This document shows, piece by piece, positions 36,063 to 43,836 of a stretch of DNA of 64,000 nucleotides. The stretch comes from Burkholderiaceae bacterium. Lineage in GTDB: Bacteria > Pseudomonadota > Gammaproteobacteria > Burkholderiales > Burkholderiaceae_C. The notes beneath the pieces were generated by a model. That model had not been told where the DNA came from, ran no database searches, and worked only from the letters and a program-made list of their open reading frames with translations. The stretch spans positions 1,488,001 to 1,552,000 of the forward strand of contig CP126124.1 in assembly GCA_030123545.1 (NCBI GenBank). The letters are read 5' to 3'. Position 1 is the first letter of the stretch. Each line of letters starts with the position of its first letter. The translations under genes and the position numbers were made by a program.

Positions 36063-36113
36063 CTGTTCTTCTCCTTTGCGGGTGACTGCGGCGATGACCG
36101 AGGGGCCGGTGCG

Positions 36114-36581
36114 TCAGCGATCGCTGCGCGCCGGCGGCTGGTAGGTGCCGGCTTCGACGCGGAACGGGATCGACAGGCGGTTCCAGCCGTTGATCGCGAT
36201 CACCGCGAGCGTCAGGTCCACCAGCGATTTTTCGTCGAAGTGGCGCCGCGCCTCTTCGTACACCGCGTCCGGCACCTCCTGGTCGGTCAGCTTGGTCACC
36301 GCCTCGGTCCAGGCCAGCGCGGCGCGCTCGCGCGGCGTGTAGAACCCGGTCTCGCGCCAGGCCGGCAGCACGTACAGCCGCTGCTCGGTCTCGCCGGCGG
36401 CGCGCGCGTCCTTGGTGTGCATGTCCAGGCAGAACGCACAGCCGTTGATCTGCGAGACGCGCGTCTTCACCAGTTCCAGCAGCGGATGCTCGAGGCCGCA
36501 GCCGCGCACGTACTTCTCGAGCCCCTGCATCGCCGCCAATGCGCCGGGCGCGGCCTTCGCGTAATTGATTCTTTGCGTCAT
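36114..36581 (-). CDS. AhpD-like alkylhydroperoxidase-family protein, 155 aa
   Basis: Belongs to the carboxymuconolactone decarboxylase superfamily, longer form. The redox site is INGCAFCLDMHTKDAR near residues 46-61 (CxxC with the His three residues on), and the tail NGWNRLSIPFRVEAGTY is typical of the uncharacterised YnjA-like group. It lies upstream of the shorter family member and downstream of a DUF488 gene, all on the minus strand. Confidence 0.87.
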   Translation of the reverse strand: MTQRINYAKAAPGALAAMQGLEKYVRGCGLEHPLLELVKTRVSQINGCAFCLDMHTKDARAAGETEQRLYVLPAWRETGFYTPRERAALAWTEAVTKLTDQEVPDAVYEEARRHFDEKSLVDLTLAVIAINGWNRLSIPFRVEAGTYQPPARSDR

Positions 36582-36653
36582 CGATTCACTCCAGTTCGAA
36601 AATGCCGGTTCGTCGGCCCCTGCGACGGGCGCCGCCCCGGCCGGGCAGAAAAG

Positions 36654-37040
36654 CTATCCGGCGCCGAGGCCGTCCGGATTCAGCAGGAATTCGCGCATCG
36701 CGACCGCGTTGTTCAAATGCTCTTCGTGCGACGAGAAGACCAGCGTGACCACGCCCTCCCGTGCGCGCTCGCGCAGCGCTTCGAAGCGATCGGCATGCGC
36801 GCGCAACTCGGCCGCGTAGCGGCGCCGGAACTCGTCCCAGCGCGCCGGCTCGTGGCCGTACCACTGGCGCAGTTCGTTGCTCGGCGACAGATCCTTGTCC
36901 CATTCGGCCAGCGCGAGCGTTTCCTTCTTCACGCCGCGCGGCCAGAGGCGGTCGATCAGGATGCGCGCGCCGTCTTCCGGCGCGGCCGGTTCGTAGGCGC
37001 GCTTGACGCGGATGTTGTGGGCCGGAATCTTCTTGCTCAT
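36654..37040 (-). CDS. DUF488 family protein
   Basis: A 128-aa protein with the DUF488 hallmarks: IRVKRAYEPAAPEDGARILI, DRLWPRGVKKETL, and WYGHEPARWDEFRRRY. The family is widespread, has no established biochemical role and is often met near stress genes. It is the first of three minus-strand genes whose two downstream members look like peroxide-handling proteins. Confidence 0.85.
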   Translation of the reverse strand: MSKKIPAHNIRVKRAYEPAAPEDGARILIDRLWPRGVKKETLALAEWDKDLSPSNELRQWYGHEPARWDEFRRRYAAELRAHADRFEALRERAREGVVTLVFSSHEEHLNNAVAMREFLLNPDGLGAG

Positions 37041-37227
37041 CGTTTCCCTCGCGGCACGATCAAATCCAACGTCAGCTTACGCGCGTGCGCGCGCGCGATC
37101 GCGAGTAGGGGTATTGGCGCCGGGGCGGCGATGCAGGTTGCGGTGCGTCGCACGCCGCGGCGCGCGGCCGCATCGGGAAATATTTGAAAGAATCAGGCCG
37201 GTAGCCGGTGTATTATCTGTGGCTACC

Positions 37228-37244
37228 GCTATAGATACAATAGC
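37228..37244. repeat. GCTAT-N7-ATAGC palindrome (intergenic)
   Basis: A 5-7-5 inverted repeat between the DUF488 and RidA genes. A near copy with the same geometry lies inside comEC at 44014-44030. Short ATAGC-type palindromes of this sort are scattered through Comamonadaceae genomes. Confidence 0.5.
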
Positions 37245-37285
37245 AAACCGCGGATCGGATCGCGCCGTCGACGCGGCGCGCTGCT

Positions 37286-37741
37286 TCAGTCGACTTCGGC
37301 GATCAGCTCGATCTCGACGCAGACGCCGAACGGCAGTTGCGCGACGCCGAACGCACTGCGTGCATGCGCGCCACGATCGCCGAGCACCTGGCCGAACAGC
37401 TCGCTCGCGCCGTTCGTCACCAGATGCTGCTCGGTGTACGAGGCGCTCGAGTTGACCAGCGACACCAGCTTGACGATGCGCCGCACCCGGTCCAGATCAC
37501 CGGTCGCGGCGGCAAGCGTGCCCATCAGGTCGATCGCGACCGCGCGCGCGGCCGCCTTCGCCTCTTCGGTCGTCATCGTGTTGCCGAGCTGGCCGACCCA
37601 GGGCGCGCCCTCGCGCTTCGCGATATGGCCGCTCAGGAACAGCAGGTTGCCGCTGCGCACGAACGGCACGTAGGCGGCGGCAGGCGTTGCTACTGGCGGC
37701 AGCGTGATGCCGAGTTCCTTCAGTCGGGCGGTTGCGCTCAT
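37286..37741 (-). CDS. RidA/YjgF-family protein
   Basis: A 151-aa member of the Rid superfamily, in the longer subgroup beginning RLKELGITLPPVATPAAAYV. RidA-type proteins hydrolyse reactive enamine and imine intermediates; in this subgroup the activity is less certain. The segment SGHIAKREGAPWVGQLG and the terminal GVCVEIELIAEVD are characteristic. The start at 37741 is followed directly by the conserved N-terminus. Confidence 0.88.
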   Translation of the reverse strand: MSATARLKELGITLPPVATPAAAYVPFVRSGNLLFLSGHIAKREGAPWVGQLGNTMTTEEAKAAARAVAIDLMGTLAAATGDLDRVRRIVKLVSLVNSSASYTEQHLVTNGASELFGQVLGDRGAHARSAFGVAQLPFGVCVEIELIAEVD

Positions 37742-37937
37742 CGTGATACCTCGTGGAATGGTTGCTGGCGGAAGGGCGGAACGGGCTCCACTGTACCCCG
37801 CATGTCGAGCGCATGGTGTCCAAGCGTACCGATCCCGCCCGACGCCGCGCGCATGCGCCGTTGCTGCAGATCCGGCAACTGGCTGTGACGACCTGCTCCA
37901 CTGACCATGCGCCGCCGTGCAGCCGGAACCGCAAATC

Positions 37938-38846
37938 CTATTGCTGCAGTGTTGCGCGCTGGGCCAGATGCTCGACCAGCCGCTGTGCCGCGAGTTGCAG
38001 TGCATCGAAGTCCCGATAGCAAATCACGAAGCTGCGTTGCGCCCAGGTATCCGTCAGCGGGATGATCTTGATGCCCCGAATCGCCGCATGAGGCCCCCCG
38101 ATCTCGAGCGGAACCACGCTGACGGCAAGGTTGGCAGCGACGACCCGGAATGCTGCATCGAAGCTCGACACGATCACCCGATACGACATGGTGCGGCCGA
38201 CACGCGCGGCCGCCCGCTGCAGCATGATGTGCACCGCGGCCGAGGGTGACAGGCCCACATGCTCGAATTCCAGCGTTTGCTCGAACCGCAGCGACTTTCG
38301 ATGCGCCAGCGGGTGGTCCGCATGAACGGCGAGCGCCAGACGATCCTGCCGATAGGGGCGATGCTGCAGTCCTTGCAGATCGACGCTGTCCCAGCAGACG
38401 CCCACCGACGCGCTGCCTTCGCGCAACTGGGGCACCAGGTCGCGGGAGAACCGCTCTTCGATGTCGACCTTGATGTTGCGATTCGCCGGCTCGCGCATGA
38501 ATAGTGCGATGTCGTCCAGCAGCGATTCGGCAATCGCCGACGCCGTTGCAACCAACCTGACGTGGCCCTTGACCCCGCTGCCGAACGCGGCCACGTCGGT
38601 GGCAAGCCGCTCCATCGTGAACAGCACGTTGCGGGCGTGCTCAAGCAGGGAGACGCCAGCCGGCGTCGGCTGAACACCTCGGCGTGACCGCAGCAGGAGC
38701 GGCACGCCGAGTTCGACCTCCAGCTGGGCTATCCGCTTGCTGATCGCCGACGGCTCGATATGTTCGCTCTCGGCGGCGCGGGCCATGTTCTGGCGTTCGC
38801 AAACCGCCACGAACAGTCGCAATGTCTTGATGTCGATGTCATGCAT
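37938..38846 (-). CDS. LysR-family regulator of the adjacent catabolic operon
   Basis: A 302-aa regulator: helix-turn-helix in ERQNMARAAESEHIEPSAIS, then KRIAQLEVELGVPLLLRS, and a LysR substrate domain. It is divergent from the HMG-CoA lyase-like gene, with a dyad in the 143-base gap at 38893-38912, the usual layout for a LysR activator. The inducer is unknown but is presumably a metabolite of the operon. Confidence 0.88.
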   Translation of the reverse strand: MHDIDIKTLRLFVAVCERQNMARAAESEHIEPSAISKRIAQLEVELGVPLLLRSRRGVQPTPAGVSLLEHARNVLFTMERLATDVAAFGSGVKGHVRLVATASAIAESLLDDIALFMREPANRNIKVDIEERFSRDLVPQLREGSASVGVCWDSVDLQGLQHRPYRQDRLALAVHADHPLAHRKSLRFEQTLEFEHVGLSPSAAVHIMLQRAAARVGRTMSYRVIVSSFDAAFRVVAANLAVSVVPLEIGGPHAAIRGIKIIPLTDTWAQRSFVICYRDFDALQLAAQRLVEHLAQRATLQQ

Positions 38847-38892
38847 GGCGTGATGAGGCGATGGTGGGTCTGTGTTTCCGTTTGAGAAATTT

Positions 38893-38912
38893 AGTGGTTC
38901 TTATATACCACT
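38893..38912. promoter_or_regulatory. Dyad AGTGGT-N8-ACCACT, putative LysR binding site
   Basis: A 6-8-6 inverted repeat 47 bases upstream of the lysR start and 78 bases upstream of the operon's first ATG, in an AT-rich patch. Size and position fit a LysR recognition site. Confidence 0.55.
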
Positions 38913-38989
38913 TTATGTTTTGGATGGAATACCTAAGATTCACGCACAGCCAGCATCAAGAAGCTGGCTGAAACCTACGGAGACAACCG

Positions 38990-39937
38990 ATGTCACAGTT
39001 CCTCTCGAGCGCCGTCATTCGCGAAGTCGGATTACGGGACGGCCTGCAGAGCATTCAGAGCATTCTTTCGACGGATCGCAAGATCGAATGGATCCGCGAT
39101 GCCTATGCCGCCGGCCAGCGCGAAATCGAAGTCGGCTCGTTCGTGCCGGCGCACCTGCTGCCGCAACTGGCCGACACCGCCGAGCTGGTGGCCTATGCGA
39201 AGACCTTGCCGGGCTTGTTGGTCTCGGTCCTGGTTCCCAATCTGAAGGGCGCCGAGCGCGCGATCGATGCCGGGGCCGATCTGCTGCTGGTGCCACTGTC
39301 CGCCAGCCATGCGCACAGCCTTGCCAACCTGCGCAAGACGCCCGATGAGGTGGTTGCCGAGGTGGGGCGCATCCGCGCTGCGCGCGATGCGGCCGGCTCG
39401 AAAACCCTGATCGAAGGTGGCATTGGAACCGCATTCGGCTGCACGCTGCAAGGCACGGTCGAACCGTCCGAGGTGCTGCGCTGCATGCAGGCGTTGCTCG
39501 ATGCCGGCGCCGACCGCGTCAGCATCGCCGATACCGTCGGATATGCCGATCCTGCGGCGGTGCGCGAGCTCTTCGGGCAGGCACGCAAGCTGGCCGGCGA
39601 AAAATTCTGGTGCGGCCACTTCCATGACACGCGAGGGCTGGCGCTGGCCAATGTCTATGCAGCGCTGGAGACCGGCATCACCCGGTTCGATGCGACGCTG
39701 GCCGGCATCGGGGGCTGTCCGCACGCGCCGGGCGCCAGCGGCAACGCGTCCAGCGAAGACCTCGCGTTCATGCTGTCCAGCATGAACATTGCGACGGGCA
39801 TCGACATCCCTCGCCTGCTGACGCTGCGCGCGAAGGTTGCCGGGTGGCTGGCTGGCGAAACGCTGCACGGTACCTTGTGGCTTGCCGGCCTGCCGAAGAC
39901 CTTCATCAACCCCAACACGGCGGCCACCGCGGCCTGA
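38990..39937 (+). CDS. Hydroxymethylglutaryl-CoA lyase-like enzyme
   Basis: A 315-aa TIM-barrel enzyme of the HMGL-like family, which cleaves 3-hydroxyacyl-CoA such as HMG-CoA to acetyl-CoA and a 3-oxo acid. Metal and catalytic motifs: EVGLRDGLQ near the start, the His pair in WCGHFHDTRGLALAN, and the glycine loop GIGGCPHAPGASGN with its active-site Cys. GGAGA lies before the ATG. It is paired with a CoA transferase, so its substrate could be another branched hydroxyacyl-CoA. Confidence 0.85.
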   Translation: MSQFLSSAVIREVGLRDGLQSIQSILSTDRKIEWIRDAYAAGQREIEVGSFVPAHLLPQLADTAELVAYAKTLPGLLVSVLVPNLKGAERAIDAGADLLLVPLSASHAHSLANLRKTPDEVVAEVGRIRAARDAAGSKTLIEGGIGTAFGCTLQGTVEPSEVLRCMQALLDAGADRVSIADTVGYADPAAVRELFGQARKLAGEKFWCGHFHDTRGLALANVYAALETGITRFDATLAGIGGCPHAPGASGNASSEDLAFMLSSMNIATGIDIPRLLTLRAKVAGWLAGETLHGTLWLAGLPKTFINPNTAATAA

Positions 39938-39942
39938 ACACC

Positions 39943-41100
39943 ATGAGCAACACAGTCTCCAATGGCCTGCCGCTGGACGGCGTGCGCGTTGTCGAATTCA
40001 CCCATATGGTCATGGGTCCAACCTGCGGCATGATCCTCGCCGATCTGGGCGCCGAGGTCATCAAGATCGAGCCGCCTGGCGGCGACAAGACGCGCAAGCT
40101 GCCCGGACTGGGCATCGGATTTTTCCGGTCGTTCAACCGCAACAAGAAAAGCGTCGTACTCGACATCAGCACGCCCGAAGGCCATGCCACGGCGGTCGAG
40201 TTGATCGGCCAGTGCGACGTGATGCTGGAGAATTTCCGCCCCGGCATGATGACCGCGCTGGGCCTCGACTACGAGACGCTATCGAAGGTTTACCCTCGGC
40301 TGATCTACGTTTCGCACAAGGGATTTCTGCCGGGGCCTTATGAAAAGCGCCTCGCGCTCGACGAGGTGGTGCAGATGATGGGCGGCCTGTCGTACATGAC
40401 CGGCCCGAAGGGGCGGCCGCTGCGCGCGGGCACCTCGGTCAACGACATCATGGGCGGCATGTTCGGTGCGATCGGCGTGCTGGCCGCGCTGCGCGAACGA
40501 GACCGCACCGGCCGTGGCCAGGAAGTGCAGAGCGCGCTGTTCGAAAACTGCGCATTCCTCTCGGCCCAACACCTGCAGCAGTTTCTGATGACGGGCGAGC
40601 CGCCGCCGCCGATGCCATCGCGCGTATCCGCCTGGAGCGTGTACGACGTCTTCACGCTCGCAAATGACGAGCAGTTGTTCATCGGTGCGGTCAGCGACAA
40701 GCAGTTTCTGATGCTGTGCCGGGTGATCGATGCCCCGGAGCTTGCGCAGGACCCGGCGCTGTCGAACAACGAGAAGCGGGTGGCTGTCCGCCCCGATTTG
40801 CTCGAACGCCTCGGCGCCATCCTGCGCCAGCACAAGGTCGAGGAGCTGTCGCCCAAGCTCGAAGCCGCCGGCATCCCGTATGCCCCCATCGTGCGCCCGG
40901 AGCAACTGGTCGACGACCCGCATCTGCGCGCGAGCGGCGGGCTGGTTCCGATGCAGACTGATGACGGCGGCACGACCGACGTGGTGCTGCTGCCGCTGAC
41001 GCTGGGTGGACGGCGTCCCGGCGTGCGCCAGCCGTTGGCGCGTGTCGGCGAACACACCGAAGAAGTCCTGTCGCGGCTCGCGTCCGGGCGTCACGCATGA
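39943..41100 (+). CDS. Family III CoA transferase (CaiB/BaiF)
   Basis: A 385-aa CoA transferase. The N-terminal pattern GVRVVEFTHMVMGPTCGMIL and ADLGAEVIKIEPP, then NRNKKSVVLD, is typical, as is VQSALFENCAF. The usual catalytic Asp position falls near the LALDEVVQMMGG segment. It begins 5 bases after the lyase stop and runs to the start of the HPPD gene, so it probably makes the CoA thioester that the lyase then cleaves. Substrate unknown. Confidence 0.87.
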   Translation: MSNTVSNGLPLDGVRVVEFTHMVMGPTCGMILADLGAEVIKIEPPGGDKTRKLPGLGIGFFRSFNRNKKSVVLDISTPEGHATAVELIGQCDVMLENFRPGMMTALGLDYETLSKVYPRLIYVSHKGFLPGPYEKRLALDEVVQMMGGLSYMTGPKGRPLRAGTSVNDIMGGMFGAIGVLAALRERDRTGRGQEVQSALFENCAFLSAQHLQQFLMTGEPPPPMPSRVSAWSVYDVFTLANDEQLFIGAVSDKQFLMLCRVIDAPELAQDPALSNNEKRVAVRPDLLERLGAILRQHKVEELSPKLEAAGIPYAPIVRPEQLVDDPHLRASGGLVPMQTDDGGTTDVVLLPLTLGGRRPGVRQPLARVGEHTEEVLSRLASGRHA

Positions 41101-41126
41101 ACGATCAGAACTTCCGGAGCATTGCC

Positions 41127-42203
41127 ATGGCTGATCTGTTCGACAACCCGATGGGCCTTGCGGGCTTCGAGTTCGTGGAATTCGCATCGCCCCGCAGCGA
41201 CGTGCTCGGCCCGCTGTTCGAGAAACTGGGCTTCACCCTGGTGGCCCGGCACCGCTCCAAGGACGTGGTGCTGTACCGCCAGGGCGAGATCAACTTCATC
41301 GTGAACCGCGAGCCCAAGAGCCAGGCCGCCTTCTTCGCGGCCGAGCATGGCCCCTCGGCCTGCGGGCTGGCATTCCGCGTGCGGGACGCGCATGGCGCCT
41401 ACCACCGCGCGCTGGAACTGGGCGCGCAGCCGGTCGACATTCCCACCGGCCCGATGGAACTGCGCCTGCCGGCGATCAAGGGCATCGGCGGCGCTCCGCT
41501 GTACCTGATCGACCGCTTCGAAGACGGCAAGTCGATCTACGACATCGACTTCGAGTTCTTGCCTGGCGTCGACCGCCATCCGAAAGGCCACGGCTTCAAA
41601 ATCGTCGACCACCTGACGCACAACGTCTACCGCGGCCGCATGGCCTATTGGGCCGGCTTCTACGAGAAGCTGTTCAACTTCCGCGAAATCCGCTACTTCG
41701 ACATCCAGGGCGAGTACACCGGGCTCACGTCGAAGGCGATGACCGCGCCCGACGGCCGAATCCGCATCCCGCTGAACGAGGAGGCCAAGCAGGGCGGCGG
41801 CCAGATCGAAGAGTTCCTGATGCAGTTCAACGGCGAGGGCATCCAGCACATCGCGCTGCTGGCCGATGACATCTTCGATGCGGTGGACAAGCTGCAGCTG
41901 GCGGGCGTTCCGGTGCTGACCGCGCCGAACGACATCTACTACGAAATGCTGGAAGAGCGCCTGCCGGGCCACGGCGAGCACGTGCCCGATCTGCAAAGCC
42001 GCGGCATCCTGCTCGATGGCTCCACCAAGGACGGCAGCAAACGACTGCTGCTGCAGATCTTCTCGCAGCCGCTGCTCGGGCCGGTGTTCTTCGAGTTCAT
42101 CCAGCGCAAGGGCGATGACGGCTTCGGTGAGGGCAACTTCAAGGCGCTGTTCGAATCGCTGGAGCGCGACCAGGTCGCGCGGGGTGCACTGCAGGTGGAC
42201 TGA
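41127..42203 (+). CDS. hpd: 4-Hydroxyphenylpyruvate dioxygenase
   Basis: Fe(II) dioxygenase converting 4-hydroxyphenylpyruvate to homogentisate in tyrosine breakdown, 358 aa. The iron ligands are visible as His162 (VDHLTHNVYRG), His241 (IQHIALLADD) and Glu323 (VFFEFIQRKG), matching the characterised Pseudomonas-type enzyme nearly position for position. An earlier ATG at 41097 overlaps the CoA-transferase stop, but GGAG 7 bases before 41127 and the standard N-terminus MADLFDNPMG favour the later start. Confidence 0.93.
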   Translation: MADLFDNPMGLAGFEFVEFASPRSDVLGPLFEKLGFTLVARHRSKDVVLYRQGEINFIVNREPKSQAAFFAAEHGPSACGLAFRVRDAHGAYHRALELGAQPVDIPTGPMELRLPAIKGIGGAPLYLIDRFEDGKSIYDIDFEFLPGVDRHPKGHGFKIVDHLTHNVYRGRMAYWAGFYEKLFNFREIRYFDIQGEYTGLTSKAMTAPDGRIRIPLNEEAKQGGGQIEEFLMQFNGEGIQHIALLADDIFDAVDKLQLAGVPVLTAPNDIYYEMLEERLPGHGEHVPDLQSRGILLDGSTKDGSKRLLLQIFSQPLLGPVFFEFIQRKGDDGFGEGNFKALFESLERDQVARGALQVD

Positions 42204-42298
42204 ATCCGAAGCAGCAGCCTGTTTGTAGCGGGCGTCGCACGCACCGTGCCGCGCAACGCGTCATTTTCCAATCCTTCTTCAAATTCCAGGAGACAAGC

Positions 42299-43735
42299 AT
42301 GACCTCTTCCAGTGAAGCCATCCGGCCCGTGTTGGCCGGCTCGCCACCCAGCGCCGCCGATTCGGTGTCCGCCATTACGGCACGCATGGACCGCCTGCCG
42401 ATGTCGCGTCATCTGTGGATTCTCGTTCTGTTGATCTCGCTCGGCGGTTTCTTTGAAATCTACGATCTGATCTTCACCGGGTATATCGCGCCGGGCATGG
42501 CCAAGAGCGGGATGCTCGAGACCACCACCGCCGCCTTCTTCGGATTCAAGGGCATCGGCGCCTTCGTTGCCGCCACCTTTGCCGGTCTCTTCGTCGGGAC
42601 GTTCGGTCTTGGCTTCCTGCCCGATCGCTACGGCCGCCGCGCCGTCTTCACCTTCTCGTTGCTGTGGTACAGCATCGGCTCGGCCATCATGGCGTTCCAG
42701 AGTACCAGCGAGGGCGTCATCCTGTGGCGCTTCATTACCGGCATCGGAGTCGGCGTCGAGATCATCACGATCGACGCCTACATCAGCGAACTGGTCCCCC
42801 AGAACATGCGCGGTCGCGCGATGGCGTTCAACCAGGCCGTGATGTTCGGCGCCGCGCCGGTCGCTGCCTTGTTGTCGTATTTCCTCGTGCCGATCGCTCC
42901 CCATGGCATCGATGGCTGGCGCTGGGTGGTACTGATCGGTGCCGTCGGCGCGGTCGTGGTCTGGTTCATTCGCCGCTCGCTCCCCGAGAGCCCCCGCTGG
43001 CTCGCGCAGCATGGACACGCCGAGGAAGCCGATCGCGCCGTCCAGCTGATCGAGAAGAAAGTGACTGCGCAATATGGCAAGCCGCTGCCACCTGCGCGGC
43101 CGTCGATCCCGGCCGGCAAGCCCGCCACGGTGTCATTCAGCGCCATCTGGAAGCCTCCGTATCGCTCCCGCGTGATCATGCTGATCGCTTTCAATTTCTT
43201 TCAGGCCATTGGCTATTACGGCTTCGCGAACTGGGTGCCGACGCTGCTGATCGGTCAAGGCATCACCGTCACGAAGAGCCTGCTCTATTCGTTCATCATT
43301 GCCTTTGCGTTGCCGATCGGGCCGCTGCTCGCGATGACGGTCGCTGACAAGATTCAGCGCAAGTGGCTGATCGTCGTTCCTGCGCTGGCGGTGATTGTTT
43401 TCGGCGTCCTGTTCAGTCAGACCAAGGCTACGCCTCTGCTGATCGTATTTGGCGTCTTGATCAGTCTGGCGGGCCAGATCATCTCGGTCAGCTACCACGC
43501 CTATCAGGCCGAATTGTTCCCAACCAGTGTGCGCGCCAGGGCCAGCGGCCTGGTCTATTCCGCCAGTCGAATCGGAGCGATGCTGTCGGGCTTTCTCGTG
43601 GCTTACCTGCTGCGCAACTTCGGCGTCGTCGGCGTGTTCGCCGGTATCGTCAGCTGCATGCTGATCGTCGCTATCTCTATCGGTGGATTTGGACCGAAGA
43701 CCAAGGGCTTGGCGCTTGAAGAGATATCGCACTGA
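42299..43735 (+). CDS. MFS transporter (sugar-porter/aromatic-acid type)
   Basis: A 478-aa carrier with 12 predicted membrane segments. The loop 2-3 motif appears as GFLPDRYGRRAVF and the first-half end motif as RRSLPESPRWLAQHG, with a long central loop. AGGAGA precedes the ATG. As the last gene of the operon it probably imports the aromatic or organic acid that the operon degrades; the substrate is not determinable. Confidence 0.85.
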   Translation: MTSSSEAIRPVLAGSPPSAADSVSAITARMDRLPMSRHLWILVLLISLGGFFEIYDLIFTGYIAPGMAKSGMLETTTAAFFGFKGIGAFVAATFAGLFVGTFGLGFLPDRYGRRAVFTFSLLWYSIGSAIMAFQSTSEGVILWRFITGIGVGVEIITIDAYISELVPQNMRGRAMAFNQAVMFGAAPVAALLSYFLVPIAPHGIDGWRWVVLIGAVGAVVVWFIRRSLPESPRWLAQHGHAEEADRAVQLIEKKVTAQYGKPLPPARPSIPAGKPATVSFSAIWKPPYRSRVIMLIAFNFFQAIGYYGFANWVPTLLIGQGITVTKSLLYSFIIAFALPIGPLLAMTVADKIQRKWLIVVPALAVIVFGVLFSQTKATPLLIVFGVLISLAGQIISVSYHAYQAELFPTSVRARASGLVYSASRIGAMLSGFLVAYLLRNFGVVGVFAGIVSCMLIVAISIGGFGPKTKGLALEEISH

Positions 43736-43836
43736 TCGTTCAGCCACTGGCGAGATACCGCCTCTGTGCTGACGCGCCAGCCGGCGGCCGGATCCATCAA
43801 CGTCGCCGCGCCGGCCCGGCCGTTTAGCATCGCGCC

